Assembly (NCBI GenBank): GCA_900313615.1
Contig: OMRP01000002.1
Location: 62,001-126,000, forward strand
Direction of reading: 5' to 3'
DNA length: 64,000 bases
From: an uncultured Prevotellaceae bacterium
GTDB lineage: Bacteria; Bacteroidota; Bacteroidia; Bacteroidales; Bacteroidaceae
Shown in pieces: positions 53,866 to 62,784 of this stretch. A program made the position numbers and the translations under genes. Positions within the stretch are counted from its first letter, which is position 1, and each line of letters starts with the position of its first letter. A model generated the notes under the pieces. That model saw nothing but the letters and a program-made list of their open reading frames with translations. It was not told the DNA's origin and searched no databases.

Positions 53866-53912
53866 GGTAAAAAAGTAAAAAGGTAAAAGGGTAAAAAGGG
53901 AAAGGGAGTTGA
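53866..53912 (+). repeat. GTAAAAAGG tandem repeat
   Basis: The tract aaaggtaaaaaagtaaaaaggtaaaagg directly follows the GH3 stop. The same words are found after hsp20 (4583-4703). Confidence 0.65.
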
Positions 53913-53942
53913 AAGGGAAGGTAATAAGACATTAGCATGAAA

Positions 53943-53982
53943 CGACAACCGCCGAGCCAACAAATGGTCTCGGTGGTTGTCG
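53943..53982 (+). terminator. terminator hairpin after the GH3 gene
   Basis: CGACAACCGCCGAG pairs with CTCGGTGGTTGTCG (14 bp, one G-T pair). The T-run is weak. A hairpin-family copy lies further on at 54058-54092. Confidence 0.65.
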
Positions 53983-54057
53983 CGTCTTGCATTTAAGAAC
54001 TATTAACATTTCTTGCTGCAATGTTTTTGAAAGAGGCGTGTATATAAGGGTAAAAGG

Positions 54058-54092
54058 GGAGCCCCTACCCCTACCCTCCCCGAGGGAAGGAA
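54058..54092 (+). repeat. GC-rich hairpin repeat, divergent copy
   Basis: CCCCTACCCCTACCCTCCCCGAGGGAAGG resembles the dispersed family, in the same orientation, just upstream of the STM3941-like gene. Confidence 0.55.
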
Positions 54093-54134
54093 GAGTGAAA
54101 AGTGAACAATTAGTAATTTAAGGGATAAAAAACT

Positions 54135-54632
54135 ATGGAAGATATCACTATTTATCCTGCGAAGAAAAGGTTGGTCGTGGCGTTGATTGCGGTCATCGTG
54201 CTGACAGCTTTGTTCTTTGTTTTGGCTCTTTGCGCCCCTTCACACATAGCACCTCTAACATGGCTTTTCATAGCCCTACCCTGCCTCATCCCGACATGCA
54301 GGGCCGTTTATGTTCTCTATAAGCACCGTCCCTGTATGTTTATCACTCATGAGGGCGTCAAGGTAAACAGCAAAGAGCCGTGGGAAGTGCGCTTTGCCGA
54401 TGTCGAGCAGTTCATCCCCATCAGCCACAGAGGTTATAAGCTGATAGGGATACGTTACAAAAAGAAATCCCCAGACTGGAAGTCCGAGGAAGATATTGAA
54501 GAAGGCAGGAAAGAACGGATGCTTTGCAAGGAGCATCCCGGCGCTCCCTACGATATACCTGCCGAGTATCTATCGATGAACAGAGAAGAATTGCTCGAAG
54601 TGCTCAACAAACGGCTCGATCGCACCTTATGA
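54135..54632 (+). CDS. STM3941-like membrane protein
   Basis: A 165-residue protein with two hydrophobic segments (about 12-36 and 40-60, AVIVLTALFFVLALCA and LTWLFIALPCLIP). A soluble C-terminal half (about 68-165) has the PH-like pattern HEGVKVNSKEPWEVRFADVEQF and a closing block PYDIPAEYLSMNREELLEVLNKRL. This layout fits the small uncharacterised STM3941-type proteins with two membrane helices and a PH-like region. Function is unknown. It is 31 bp before the thioredoxin-like gene on the same strand, so the two are probably one transcript. Confidence 0.72.
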   Translation: MEDITIYPAKKRLVVALIAVIVLTALFFVLALCAPSHIAPLTWLFIALPCLIPTCRAVYVLYKHRPCMFITHEGVKVNSKEPWEVRFADVEQFIPISHRGYKLIGIRYKKKSPDWKSEEDIEEGRKERMLCKEHPGAPYDIPAEYLSMNREELLEVLNKRLDRTL

Positions 54633-54663
54633 CAATAAGAAAGCATAAATCATTGAAAAAAAC

Positions 54664-56691
54664 ATGACCAAACACACCGTTTCTATCTGTTTAAGAGAAT
54701 TTGCCATCTCCGTATTCGTCATCCTTGCCGTCACGGTACAGGCGCAAGAAGTAAAGACAAATACAGAGGCTATCGCTGATACCTACTGGCGTAATGAATC
54801 GTCAGGCGAGTGGTTCATAGGCTTTGCACCAAACCACGTTATCTTCAATAATAAGGTGTGGGACATTGTTTCACAGACAATGATCAAGGATACATATACT
54901 TTGACACTTGACAATGGTACAGTCATCAAGGTTGGCAAACTCAAAAATGGCTTGCGTTCAATAGGCATCGGTAGTGAGCAACCTGTTACTTGCAGTCGCA
55001 TTACTACTGAAACTTTGCCCGACTATCCCACAAAGGATCAGCGCAAGGGCTTCGTTGACAACAACTACCAGATAGGCGATAGCGCCACCTTGATTGGTTG
55101 GATGAAAGATATGCCCGACCAAGGATGGAAATTAGGCAGGGAATTCGGTGTTGAGTTCGAGTTTATCTTCGCCAGACAACAAGAAGGTGTCTATACAAAG
55201 ATGGATTCGCTTGGTCGCTTCTCCCTCAAGATACCACTGATCAACTCTTCACAGGTATTTATCGACTGGAGGCGTAGCAGGCTTAGCAGTGTGATGGAAC
55301 CCGGAAAGACCTACTTCCTGCTCTGTGACTTCAAAACGAGGCAGAGATTGTTCATGGGCGATGATGTCAGGGTACAGAACGAACTCTTAGCCTATCCCCA
55401 TCAATTTGCCAACGACCACATTGAAGACATGGAGTCAGGGATGATGGATGCCATGCAGTTTAAGAAATATACTGATAGTCTCCGTTTGTCTCGTATGGCA
55501 GAACTACAGGAACGCACCCGCCAACACCCCAATCTCTCACAACGCTATGTCGACTACCTGACGGGCTATTATCTTACTGGACAAGGCGAATCGATGATGC
55601 AGGCAAGGTTTCACATGCCTGGTCGGGAGCTTCCACAGGAATACATGGACTATGTAGGTCAACTTTGGCAGCAGAAAGAGAAGCCATATACCCTTTATCG
55701 TGACTTCTCTACATTTATGCGCGACTACATAGACCAGTTGGATGAAAAACGACAATTAGACTTAGCAGATCAGACTGTCAGGGCTGTGAGACGTCTGGAA
55801 CAGCAGGGCATTATCAAACTGACACCAGAGGATTCAAAACTACTTGACGATTACAGCCCATTGTCGAAAGAGATGGACCGTTTACTGAACTATGCCAAGA
55901 GTCATGAGGAGAGTTATCAGTTGATAGAGGCTTTTGAAAGCAATGATACTGTCGTCAGGACATACCAATTGTTTGAACGTCTGGGCGAACCCCTAATAAG
56001 AGAGCAGGCAGCTCTGAGCATCCGTTCCAACCTGACAATGATTGATTCCGTAGGCTGCGACCAGAACCTGCGCGATATTTATCTGGCCTGCTACCTTTGG
56101 AGATTTATCGACGCAGCTCGCAGTCCGCTTCCCCCACCTATGATGGAATCTGTAGAAAAGGAAATCCAACTGCCAGTAGCTCTAAGAACAGTGAAGTCAC
56201 TCAACGACAAATATACAGCCCTACAGAATCAGGATCTTGCTGGTGCCGCCAGTCTGCGTCCTTCGACAGATGTAGAGAACATGAGTGATGGTGAGGCCAT
56301 CTTACGCAAAATTATAGAGCCGTACAAGGGACGTATTGTTTATCTGGACATCTGGGGCACATGGTGCGGCCCCTGCAAGGCTACACTGAAGGAGTCGCAC
56401 AAACTGAAAGAGGCCCTAAAAGATTATGACATCGTCTATCTTTATCTGGCCAACCATAGTCCGGAAGACTCGTGGAAGAATGTTATCAAGGAGTATAACC
56501 TGACGGGAGAGAACTGCGTACACTATAATCTATCAGAAGACCAGCAGAACGCCATTGAGTATTACCTTCAAGTTAATGCTTACCCAACCTATAAACTGAT
56601 TGACAGGCAGGGTAATATCCACAACATCGACTGGCTCCGTGCTAACGATGCAAACCATCTTAAAGAAACCATTGACCAATTGAGTAAATAA
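54664..56691 (+). CDS. TlpA-like thioredoxin-fold protein (disulfide oxidoreductase)
   Basis: A 675-residue exported protein. A signal-like hydrophobic stretch ends near VQAQ (about residue 28). A large N-terminal part (30-500) includes a DUF4369-like beta domain (about 120-190) and a helical region. The C-terminal TlpA/AhpC-type thioredoxin domain (about 545-670) has the redox motif Cys568-Gly-Pro-Cys571 in WGTWCGPCK. Later pieces of the fold are DIVYLYLANHSPEDSWKN and NAYPTYKLIDRQG with the cis-proline. Such proteins reduce periplasmic disulfides or mature cytochromes; which one cannot be told. Its length and N-terminal region are typical of Bacteroidales members. Confidence 0.87.
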   Translation: MTKHTVSICLREFAISVFVILAVTVQAQEVKTNTEAIADTYWRNESSGEWFIGFAPNHVIFNNKVWDIVSQTMIKDTYTLTLDNGTVIKVGKLKNGLRSIGIGSEQPVTCSRITTETLPDYPTKDQRKGFVDNNYQIGDSATLIGWMKDMPDQGWKLGREFGVEFEFIFARQQEGVYTKMDSLGRFSLKIPLINSSQVFIDWRRSRLSSVMEPGKTYFLLCDFKTRQRLFMGDDVRVQNELLAYPHQFANDHIEDMESGMMDAMQFKKYTDSLRLSRMAELQERTRQHPNLSQRYVDYLTGYYLTGQGESMMQARFHMPGRELPQEYMDYVGQLWQQKEKPYTLYRDFSTFMRDYIDQLDEKRQLDLADQTVRAVRRLEQQGIIKLTPEDSKLLDDYSPLSKEMDRLLNYAKSHEESYQLIEAFESNDTVVRTYQLFERLGEPLIREQAALSIRSNLTMIDSVGCDQNLRDIYLACYLWRFIDAARSPLPPPMMESVEKEIQLPVALRTVKSLNDKYTALQNQDLAGAASLRPSTDVENMSDGEAILRKIIEPYKGRIVYLDIWGTWCGPCKATLKESHKLKEALKDYDIVYLYLANHSPEDSWKNVIKEYNLTGENCVHYNLSEDQQNAIEYYLQVNAYPTYKLIDRQGNIHNIDWLRANDANHLKETIDQLSK

Positions 56692-56799
56692 AAGATGGCT
56701 TTCTTTGGAAATCGTTCAGCGCAACGACATACGAATTCATGATATCAACCACTACGACATAGAACTGAAAAATCTGAAAAGCAGCTGAATTAAGCGAAA

Positions 56800-56833
56800 A
56801 ATGCTGAGACCACATGGCCTCAGCATTATTTTG
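56800..56833 (+). terminator. intrinsic terminator after the TlpA-like gene
   Basis: AATGCTGAG (56800-56808) pairs with CTCAGCATT (56819-56827), followed by ATTTTGATTT. Confidence 0.75.
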
Positions 56834-56856
56834 ATTTATCAAGAATTAAGCGGTGT

Positions 56857-57315
56857 TCAATTTCCCATCAATCCTTCCAAGCCCAAGGCTTGAAGCACAC
56901 TCTGGAGAAAATCTTCATCCTGCGAGATTTTGGCGCCCACCTCATTGGCCTCAACCAGTTTTTCAAACTCCTCCATCTGCTCAGCAAGACCAGAATACTT
57001 CTCTTGTATAGCCTGAGCCTCCTCTTGGAGTTTCATCAGCGCAGCCATATCGCTCGACTCGCTCATTGTCTGCGCTTTTTTCGACAGGGCACCCACCTCC
57101 TTAATCATCGGAGCCATGGTAGTCATGGCCTGACGGAAAGCATCTTTCCATTGGTCGGTAGTCCATGACGCGCCCTCGCTCTTGGCTTTAGCAATCAATT
57201 CAGTCAAGTCACTCGCCGCTGGTGCCTCTGTTGTCACTTCCGTTTGCGCCATCGATGGCAGCGCAAAGAAACTCGTTCCCATCAGGAACAGCAGTCCCAT
57301 CAATAATTTTTTCAT
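56857..57315 (-). CDS. small exported helical protein
   Basis: A 152-residue protein of unknown function. A signal peptide ends near SMAQ (about residue 24). The mature part is almost wholly predicted helix, rich in Glu, Ala, Lys and Met (ALSKKAQTMSESSDMAALMKLQEEAQAIQEKYSG), so a coiled coil over about residues 75-130 is likely. No cysteine or catalytic motif is present. It stands alone, with a TATATTTG box 30 nt upstream. It might be a periplasmic chaperone-like or structural protein, but nothing in the sequence shows that. Confidence 0.75.
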   Translation of the reverse strand: MKKLLMGLLFLMGTSFFALPSMAQTEVTTEAPAASDLTELIAKAKSEGASWTTDQWKDAFRQAMTTMAPMIKEVGALSKKAQTMSESSDMAALMKLQEEAQAIQEKYSGLAEQMEEFEKLVEANEVGAKISQDEDFLQSVLQALGLEGLMGN

Positions 57316-57345
57316 GTCAATTCTTTATTTTTGATTAAATCGCCG

Positions 57346-57353
57346 CAAATATA
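57346..57353 (-). promoter_or_regulatory. -7 promoter box of the small helical protein gene
   Basis: TATATTTG on the minus strand, 30 nt before the start codon. Confidence 0.6.
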
Positions 57354-57395
57354 CAACAATTATTTGAATTGTTTGAGTTTTATCGCAGCTCATTT

Positions 57396-57941
57396 CTACT
57401 TGCAGCATTTCTTTTCAGCTTTGCAACACTCCCCGGCACATTCCTCCTTCGCATACTCTACCTGAACATTTTCCTTCCCTCTTATTTCGGGGTTGCAACC
57501 TTTAGCGAGGATGATTTTCTTCAGCATACGACAGTCGCTAAGGTCCAGTTCTTTCAGTTTAGGACAACAACTCACATCAACGGTTTCCACATAAGTGTAT
57601 CCTGCGTGGAAATATTCCAAATTGGGGAAATACTGTAAATCGTCATACGTCTTGATGTTACGCATGAAACTCCTGAAGTTCATCAGACTCAACTTCGTCG
57701 CAGCCTTTGCCTCCTCCTCAGTAATCATGCCATCCCTGTCAGCATCCAAATGCTTGTCGCGCAGACAAAAATCCTTGAAGCCTTCATCCTTGAAAACTAT
57801 TCCTGACGGCGACTCCTTTACCTCCACGGTATAGTTATTGGCTTTCTGGTCTTCAAGAACGGTATTGTCAACATCCTGTGCCTGGGTTTCTCCCACCCCC
57901 ACAAAAGCAGACATGATAATGCATAGAAAAAGGCGTGCCAT
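57396..57941 (-). CDS. exported EF-hand protein with LRR-like segment and cysteine-rich tail
   Basis: A 181-residue exported protein with a signal peptide ending near TQAQ (about residue 22). An EF-hand loop DADRDGMITEEE sits at about 67-78, with all calcium-ligand positions acidic or polar. Two or three leucine-rich-repeat-like turns (about 108-155: FPNLEYFHAGYT, CCPKLKELDLSDCRMLKKI) follow. The end is ECAGECCKAEKKCCK, with six cysteines in 15 residues. This combination suggests calcium- and metal-binding in the envelope, but no family was recognised. The ATG at 57941 is chosen because a TATCTTTG box at 57978-57985 lies upstream of it. Confidence 0.78.
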   Translation of the reverse strand: MARLFLCIIMSAFVGVGETQAQDVDNTVLEDQKANNYTVEVKESPSGIVFKDEGFKDFCLRDKHLDADRDGMITEEEAKAATKLSLMNFRSFMRNIKTYDDLQYFPNLEYFHAGYTYVETVDVSCCPKLKELDLSDCRMLKKIILAKGCNPEIRGKENVQVEYAKEECAGECCKAEKKCCK

Positions 57942-57977
57942 ATTTGTATAGGTTTTTATGTAAACAGATTCTGTTTG

Positions 57978-57985
57978 CAAAGATA
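57978..57985 (-). promoter_or_regulatory. -7 promoter box of the EF-hand protein gene
   Basis: TATCTTTG on the minus strand, 36 nt before the ATG at 57941. Confidence 0.6.
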
Positions 57986-58093
57986 AGCCAAGCACCTCAA
58001 AAATGTCAAACTTTTTCCCTAAAAATATATAGGGGAAACCCTATTTCATGAAAAAAAAGAAACAGTGTAGATAGTACATTTAATAAAAAATAG

Positions 58094-58101
58094 TATCTTT
58101 G
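58094..58101 (+). promoter_or_regulatory. -7 promoter box of the esterase gene
   Basis: TATCTTTG followed by CACC, 54 nt before the ATG; no clear -33 TTTG at standard spacing. Confidence 0.6.
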
Positions 58102-58155
58102 CACCATCTTGAGAAATACTAACCGATTCTAACTAACTAAAAAATAGCAACAGAC

Positions 58156-60129
58156 ATGAGAAAGACTATGGGCATTGCTATGGCCATGATAATGGCGCTG
58201 GCAACATCTGTATGGGCTCAAGAGTCCACGATTCCTTCATCTACCGTGTGTCATCCCGATGGCACCGTGACATTCTACTACCAGAACGATTCGGCCAAGA
58301 ACGTCATGGTTGACGTTCAGTTCGCTGGCAGAAAAGAGATGCAACGAGACAATGCAACAGGCGTATGGTCCGTCACCCTCGGTCCGGCCGAACCTGACAT
58401 GTATCCATATTGTTTCGTCGTCGACGGAGTCAGCGTGATGGACCCCATGAATCCGCTGTATTTCCCCAACGAAGGATTCAAGAACAGCCTTCTTGAAATC
58501 AAGTCGCCCAACGGCTCCTTGGCCCACGACATCAAGGATGTGCCGCACGGACGCATTGAATACATCCACTATTATTCCACCAGTCTGGGCGCCACCAACC
58601 ATGCCGTGGTCTATTTGCCACCCAGTTACATGGGAGGCGGCATGCCAGGATTTGGACAGTCGAAGAAATACCCCGTGTTCTACCTCATCAGCGGCACCAC
58701 TGACACGGAAGAGGTTTATTACAAAGTGGGACGTGTGAACTACATCCTCGACAACCTGATAGCCGAAAAGGCAGCCAAGGAGATGATTGTAGTGATGCCC
58801 TACGGCAACCCGACGAAATTGCTCGCCACGCCACCCGCTGGCGGTCCACAGATGCAGTTTGGCAACGATGTGTTCAGCAAAGACCTCATCAACGACCTGA
58901 TGCCCTATATTGAGAAGACCTACCCCACCATCAACAACCGTGACAACCGCGCCATTGGCGGTTTCTCACGCGGTGGCAACCAAGGTCTGCTCAACGGTCT
59001 GACCCATCTCGACAAATTTTCCTACCTCTGCAGTTACAGCTCATTCACATCGACCGACATCCCTGGTGTGTACGACAATGCCGACGACACCAACAAGAAA
59101 CTGCACCTGTTCTGGCTAGGTGTGGGCACCGACGATTTCCTCTATGGCAATGCACGCGACTACATGGCTTTCCTCGACAGCAAAGGCATCCGTAGCGTGA
59201 AAGAGTTTACCACTGGCAAATATGGTCACACCTGGATGAACGCCAAGTATTTCCTCACCAAAACACTGCCGTGGCTTTTCAACAAGAAAGCCGCCGAGGC
59301 AGCCATGAAAGAAGGCAAGCCCGCTCCCGCAGCCACAGGCCAGGAGCAGCAGTTCACCCCAAGTGTGATGGCCCGACTCTTCCCCCGTCCCATTGTCTCT
59401 CCCGAGTACATCAGCGACGGCATCATCTTCCGCATGAAAGCACCAGAAGCCAAACAAGTGTTGTTGGAGTGCGACATGCTCCGCGACAAGGTGGCCATGG
59501 AGCGTGACAGCGATGGCGTATGGAGCACCAAGGTGAGTGGATATATGTTCGACACTTTCAGATATTGCTTCGTGGTCGACGGCACCCGCGTGGCCGACCC
59601 CAGCAATATGTATCTCTCCCCCGACAAAGGATTCAAATACAGTATTGCCGACAACCCCAAGGCACCCTTCAATTTCGCCTCGCAAGGCAATATCGAGCAT
59701 GGTCGTGTGGGTTACGACCTGCAACGAGGCGAAGCCACCTATGTTTCGGTCATGCCTGGTGGTCCCACCTTCCCTGTTTTCATTCAGTTGATTCCCGGAC
59801 AAGACGACACGATGGAAAGTTGGTTTAAGGTGGGTGGCGCCGACGCCATCGCCGACAAGATGGTTGCCGACGGCAAAGCCAAGCCCTGTATCATCACCAC
59901 GAGTGCCATGGACTTCATGCAGCAAGGTCAGCAGATGCCCGGCTTCAAGATGCACACCCTTCGCGCCGACGACTACCCCACATGGTCACATCGTCGCCGT
60001 GCATTGGTAAAATTGCTCATCGACATCAAGAAGGAGCCAGATCCCCAATTCCCCGGCTTCGGCGGTGAAGGTGGCTTCGGCGGAGGCGGCGGCTTCGGTG
60101 GTGGTGGTGGCTTTGGTGGTGGATTCTAA
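58156..60129 (+). CDS. two-unit secreted esterase (E-set plus esterase D-like)
   Basis: A 657-residue exported alpha/beta hydrolase with a signal peptide ending near VWAQ (about residue 22). It holds two consecutive units. Unit 1 is an E-set/CBM48-like beta domain (about 25-115) plus a full esterase D-like domain (about 130-375). The latter has Ser271 in GGFSRGG, an aspartate near 326 (GVGTDD) and His358 in GKYGHTW. Unit 2 repeats the E-set (about 405-505) but its esterase part (about 510-630) is short and lacks the serine motif, keeping only the terminal TWSHRRRAL block. A Gly/Phe-rich tail (about 635-657) ends it. Related enzymes release feruloyl or acetyl groups from plant polymers, so that is a possible role here. 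Confidence 0.85.
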   Translation: MRKTMGIAMAMIMALATSVWAQESTIPSSTVCHPDGTVTFYYQNDSAKNVMVDVQFAGRKEMQRDNATGVWSVTLGPAEPDMYPYCFVVDGVSVMDPMNPLYFPNEGFKNSLLEIKSPNGSLAHDIKDVPHGRIEYIHYYSTSLGATNHAVVYLPPSYMGGGMPGFGQSKKYPVFYLISGTTDTEEVYYKVGRVNYILDNLIAEKAAKEMIVVMPYGNPTKLLATPPAGGPQMQFGNDVFSKDLINDLMPYIEKTYPTINNRDNRAIGGFSRGGNQGLLNGLTHLDKFSYLCSYSSFTSTDIPGVYDNADDTNKKLHLFWLGVGTDDFLYGNARDYMAFLDSKGIRSVKEFTTGKYGHTWMNAKYFLTKTLPWLFNKKAAEAAMKEGKPAPAATGQEQQFTPSVMARLFPRPIVSPEYISDGIIFRMKAPEAKQVLLECDMLRDKVAMERDSDGVWSTKVSGYMFDTFRYCFVVDGTRVADPSNMYLSPDKGFKYSIADNPKAPFNFASQGNIEHGRVGYDLQRGEATYVSVMPGGPTFPVFIQLIPGQDDTMESWFKVGGADAIADKMVADGKAKPCIITTSAMDFMQQGQQMPGFKMHTLRADDYPTWSHRRRALVKLLIDIKKEPDPQFPGFGGEGGFGGGGGFGGGGGFGGGF

Positions 60130-60166
60130 CAACCGACAACCGCCATAGCGAACATCATAATAGCAA

Positions 60167-60205
60167 GAGCCCTCTGCTTCTCAAGAGAAAGCAGGGGGCC
60201 CTTCC
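60167..60205. terminator. imperfect hairpin between convergent esterase genes
   Basis: GCCCTCTGCTT-CTC and GAG-AAAGCAGGGGGC pair with small bulges around a 2-nt loop. No long T-run follows. Confidence 0.45.
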
Positions 60206-60226
60206 ATTCGCATAAGGCAAGTTCAC

Positions 60227-61789
60227 CTATTCTTGTCCATGTTGTTTTCGGAACTCATCCAGTTGCTGGAAACAATGGCGGTCGATGATTGTTTCCAGTT
60301 CGCGGTCAGGATTGTTGCGTATCATGCATTGGTGGTTGAACACCATTATCTCACCGTTGTCCTTGGTATAGGAACGCCAATAAGGCAACTCGTCGATATT
60401 CGGATTGCCCGTCTTGGCAAATTGCGCCCACACGCTGCTCATGATGTCAGCCAGATGAAGGTCTTCTTCGGTGGGAGAAGGCAGTTCGTTTTCAGCATGG
60501 TGCAGCGTGTTGAAGCAGAACTTCAGTTCATGTCCATGGATGCTCCCATTGTTCACTGGTGACCGCCAAGTAAACATATACATATAAGTTTTTGCTTCTC
60601 GGCTCTCCGCAATCTCGTCGGCCGTGATGATTGTTTTAGGACGGAACAGCCAGTCGATACTCAGCAAATCTTGTGGTATATAATCGGGATAAGCCTTGGC
60701 AAAAGCCTTCACATAGTCGTCCGTCTCGTTGCCAAAGGTCGCCACCAGTTCTTTGCGAGCCTCTTGCAGCGTCATTTTCCGGTCGTAACGCAGCCGTTGC
60801 AACTCATTGAACGTCGTGCCAATTAAGATGGGGACATCAGTAGAGATCTCAGCAAACCCATTTTGGAACGGCTGTTGCAACAGCACCTCCCCGTCGGGCG
60901 TTGGTCCGAAGCCCCACATCATCGGCGTTCCCGGCTTGCGCGTGCCTATGCTCGCCGCCATGGCCCGTTGTCCCGCGGCATAGAGGTCCTCGTAAGGCAC
61001 ATCCTTAATGCGGTCGACATGCTCCGCGTCGATATTCAACTCTTTCAGCACCGCCTTGCCCAGTTCCTCCGTCATCGCCTTCGTGTTGACATTCAAGATG
61101 GTGCCGCTCATGATAATGGCTTTGTGGAAGTGGCCTCTTGCCGAAGGCATACAGAGCAGCGTGCCCACTTTTCCACCTCCACCCGACTCACCAAAAATGG
61201 TCACGTTAGAGGGGTCGCCACCAAACTGACGGATATTTTCCTGAATCCACTGCAGCGCCTGCACCACATCCAGCATACCCACGTTGCCCGAGAACCTGTA
61301 TTTCTCGCCACAGGCCGACAGGTCGAGGAAGCCCAATATGTTCAGACGATGGTTGATGCTCACCACCACCACATCTTTCTTCGCCAAGCACATGCCCGGG
61401 TTCCATGCCGACGTTCCCGAATCAAAGCCGCCGCCATGGAGCCACAGCATCACCGGCTTACAAGCCTTGGTGTCGGTAGTCCACACGTTCAACACACACG
61501 AGTTTTTCTCCGACATCTCATCTTCGCCCAATTTCTTCCCCCAGGTGTTTTGCATCACCTGAGGTCCCCAGTGATCACATACGCGTATTGTATCCCATTT
61601 GTCAACAGGCATGGGCGGCATAAACCGTTCCACCTTCGCATAAGGAATACCCAGGAACCCCATCGTGCCCTCATGGTTGAATCCTTTGACCATTCCCGAT
61701 TCCGTGCGCACTATCATCGGGTCTTCGCCCTGCGCCATCGTTACGGAGAATGTCAGGGCCATTGAAAGCATGAAGAATAAGCGTTTCAT
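60227..61789 (-). CDS. secreted type-B carboxylesterase
   Basis: A 520-residue serine esterase with a signal peptide ending near TMAQ (residue 20). The oxyanion motif HGGGF is at 118-122 and the nucleophile Ser202 in FGESGGGG. Likely acid and base are the glutamate in GTTFNELQ and the histidine in IHGHELKF. It lacks a second gene in its transcript and is convergent with the two-unit esterase, so two unrelated esterase types lie end to end. It is a distant relative of the enzyme at 209-1744. Substrate is unknown. A TATCTTTG box precedes the start by about 24 nt. Confidence 0.93.
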   Translation of the reverse strand: MKRLFFMLSMALTFSVTMAQGEDPMIVRTESGMVKGFNHEGTMGFLGIPYAKVERFMPPMPVDKWDTIRVCDHWGPQVMQNTWGKKLGEDEMSEKNSCVLNVWTTDTKACKPVMLWLHGGGFDSGTSAWNPGMCLAKKDVVVVSINHRLNILGFLDLSACGEKYRFSGNVGMLDVVQALQWIQENIRQFGGDPSNVTIFGESGGGGKVGTLLCMPSARGHFHKAIIMSGTILNVNTKAMTEELGKAVLKELNIDAEHVDRIKDVPYEDLYAAGQRAMAASIGTRKPGTPMMWGFGPTPDGEVLLQQPFQNGFAEISTDVPILIGTTFNELQRLRYDRKMTLQEARKELVATFGNETDDYVKAFAKAYPDYIPQDLLSIDWLFRPKTIITADEIAESREAKTYMYMFTWRSPVNNGSIHGHELKFCFNTLHHAENELPSPTEEDLHLADIMSSVWAQFAKTGNPNIDELPYWRSYTKDNGEIMVFNHQCMIRNNPDRELETIIDRHCFQQLDEFRKQHGQE

Positions 61790-61812
61790 CGTAGTAAATT
61801 ATTATTCGGGGT

Positions 61813-61820
61813 CAAAGATA
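61813..61820 (-). promoter_or_regulatory. -7 promoter box of the carboxylesterase gene at 60227
   Basis: TATCTTTG on the minus strand, 23 nt before the start codon. Confidence 0.6.
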
Positions 61821-62084
61821 CAAAAAAAACAATACACGAGGAAAGATTACGACAAATTCATCACCCCCACGAAGCCCCTACAAACCAAAAATAAGGGCTA
61901 GGACGAAACAACACCCATACATTTTCACCCATACAACACATATACAAAAACTCTACAAGAACCAAACCAACCACTTCATTCCATATATACAAAATATAGA
62001 TAACTCACTGAAACACAATAAAAATCATAATATTTCAAAAATATACTCTTGATATCAACAACTTTACAAATCCTATTTTTTGAT

Positions 62085-62115
62085 TTTGCTATATTAAATA
62101 TAATCACTATATTTG
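62085..62115 (+). promoter_or_regulatory. promoter of the DUF47 gene
   Basis: TTTG at 62085-62088, a 19-nt spacer and TATATTTG at 62108-62115 match the consensus closely. The expected transcription start (about 62120) falls after an ATG at 62118, which favours the ATG at 62136 as the start. Confidence 0.8.
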
Positions 62116-62135
62116 CGATGAAAAACCACTCGCTT

Positions 62136-62783
62136 ATGTTTAAATCACACAAAGTCAAACAATCCATCAAGGATTTAGACACTTATCTAGCTAACCTGGA
62201 TGAATGTTCACTGGTTTTCAAGAATGGAGTCAAGCATTATTTGGATGGTTCGTCGGAGGAGTTTCAGGAGAAACTGAAGGCGATTACATCGTTGCGTGAT
62301 GCCACCACCGAGTTGCGTAGGAATATCGAAAACGAGTTTTATTCCTTGCCGATGCTCAGGGAAAACCGAGTGGACATCATGCAGTTGTTGGAGTTGCTGG
62401 ACAAGATAGCAGACCTTCTCTTCAAGAACCTATGGCAATATGAGATAGAAGTGCCCTTCTTCCCCGCCGAGTTAACACTCAATTTTCTCAAACTCATCGA
62501 GATTTCCTCGTTGACCGTGGAAGGTTGTTTGGAAGCCGCCAAGAATTATTTCCGCGACTCCCGCCACGTGACCGACAAAGTGCACCGTATCTATTATTTC
62601 GAGAAAGAAGTGATGAAGGAAGCACAGTCCATCAAGCGTCAGGTGTTCCACGAAATGGAGAATCTCAAACTGAGTCAGAAGTTCCACCTTCGTTACTTCA
62701 CGCTCCACGTAGAGGAATTGGCAGAGGAAGCGGTCAGGGTGGCCGACCTCCTCTCCATCATGGTTATCAAGCAAAACACCTGA
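62136..62783 (+). CDS. DUF47/PhoU-like regulator protein
   Basis: A 215-residue all-helical cytoplasmic protein of the DUF47 (TIGR00153-like) group related to PhoU. The E/D-x-x-x-D-type helix repeats of PhoU folds are seen (LLELLDKIADLLFKNL; VHRIYYFEKEVMKEAQSIKR; LHVEELAEEAVRVADLLSIMV). In most bacteria DUF47 genes sit beside a Pit-type phosphate transporter and modulate it. Here the next gene, starting 1 nt after the stop, is a polytopic membrane protein without Pit signatures. An ATG at 62118 is in frame, but the promoter position favours 62136. Confidence 0.85.
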   Translation: MFKSHKVKQSIKDLDTYLANLDECSLVFKNGVKHYLDGSSEEFQEKLKAITSLRDATTELRRNIENEFYSLPMLRENRVDIMQLLELLDKIADLLFKNLWQYEIEVPFFPAELTLNFLKLIEISSLTVEGCLEAAKNYFRDSRHVTDKVHRIYYFEKEVMKEAQSIKRQVFHEMENLKLSQKFHLRYFTLHVEELAEEAVRVADLLSIMVIKQNT

Positions 62784-62784
62784 T

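Larger units (their letters stand above)
61790..62135. other. intergenic region between carboxylesterase and the DUF47 gene
   Basis: 346 bp, AT-rich. It holds the minus-strand TATCTTTG box (61813-61820) and the plus-strand promoter (62085-62115). The stretch 61821-62084 has CCCATAC- and TATATA-type words but no gene, RNA or strong hairpin that I recognise. Confidence 0.7.

Noticed and set aside
52079-53992. Two minus-strand frames opposite the GH3 gene
   Set aside because: Antisense shadows of the beta-glucosidase with no recognisable protein features.
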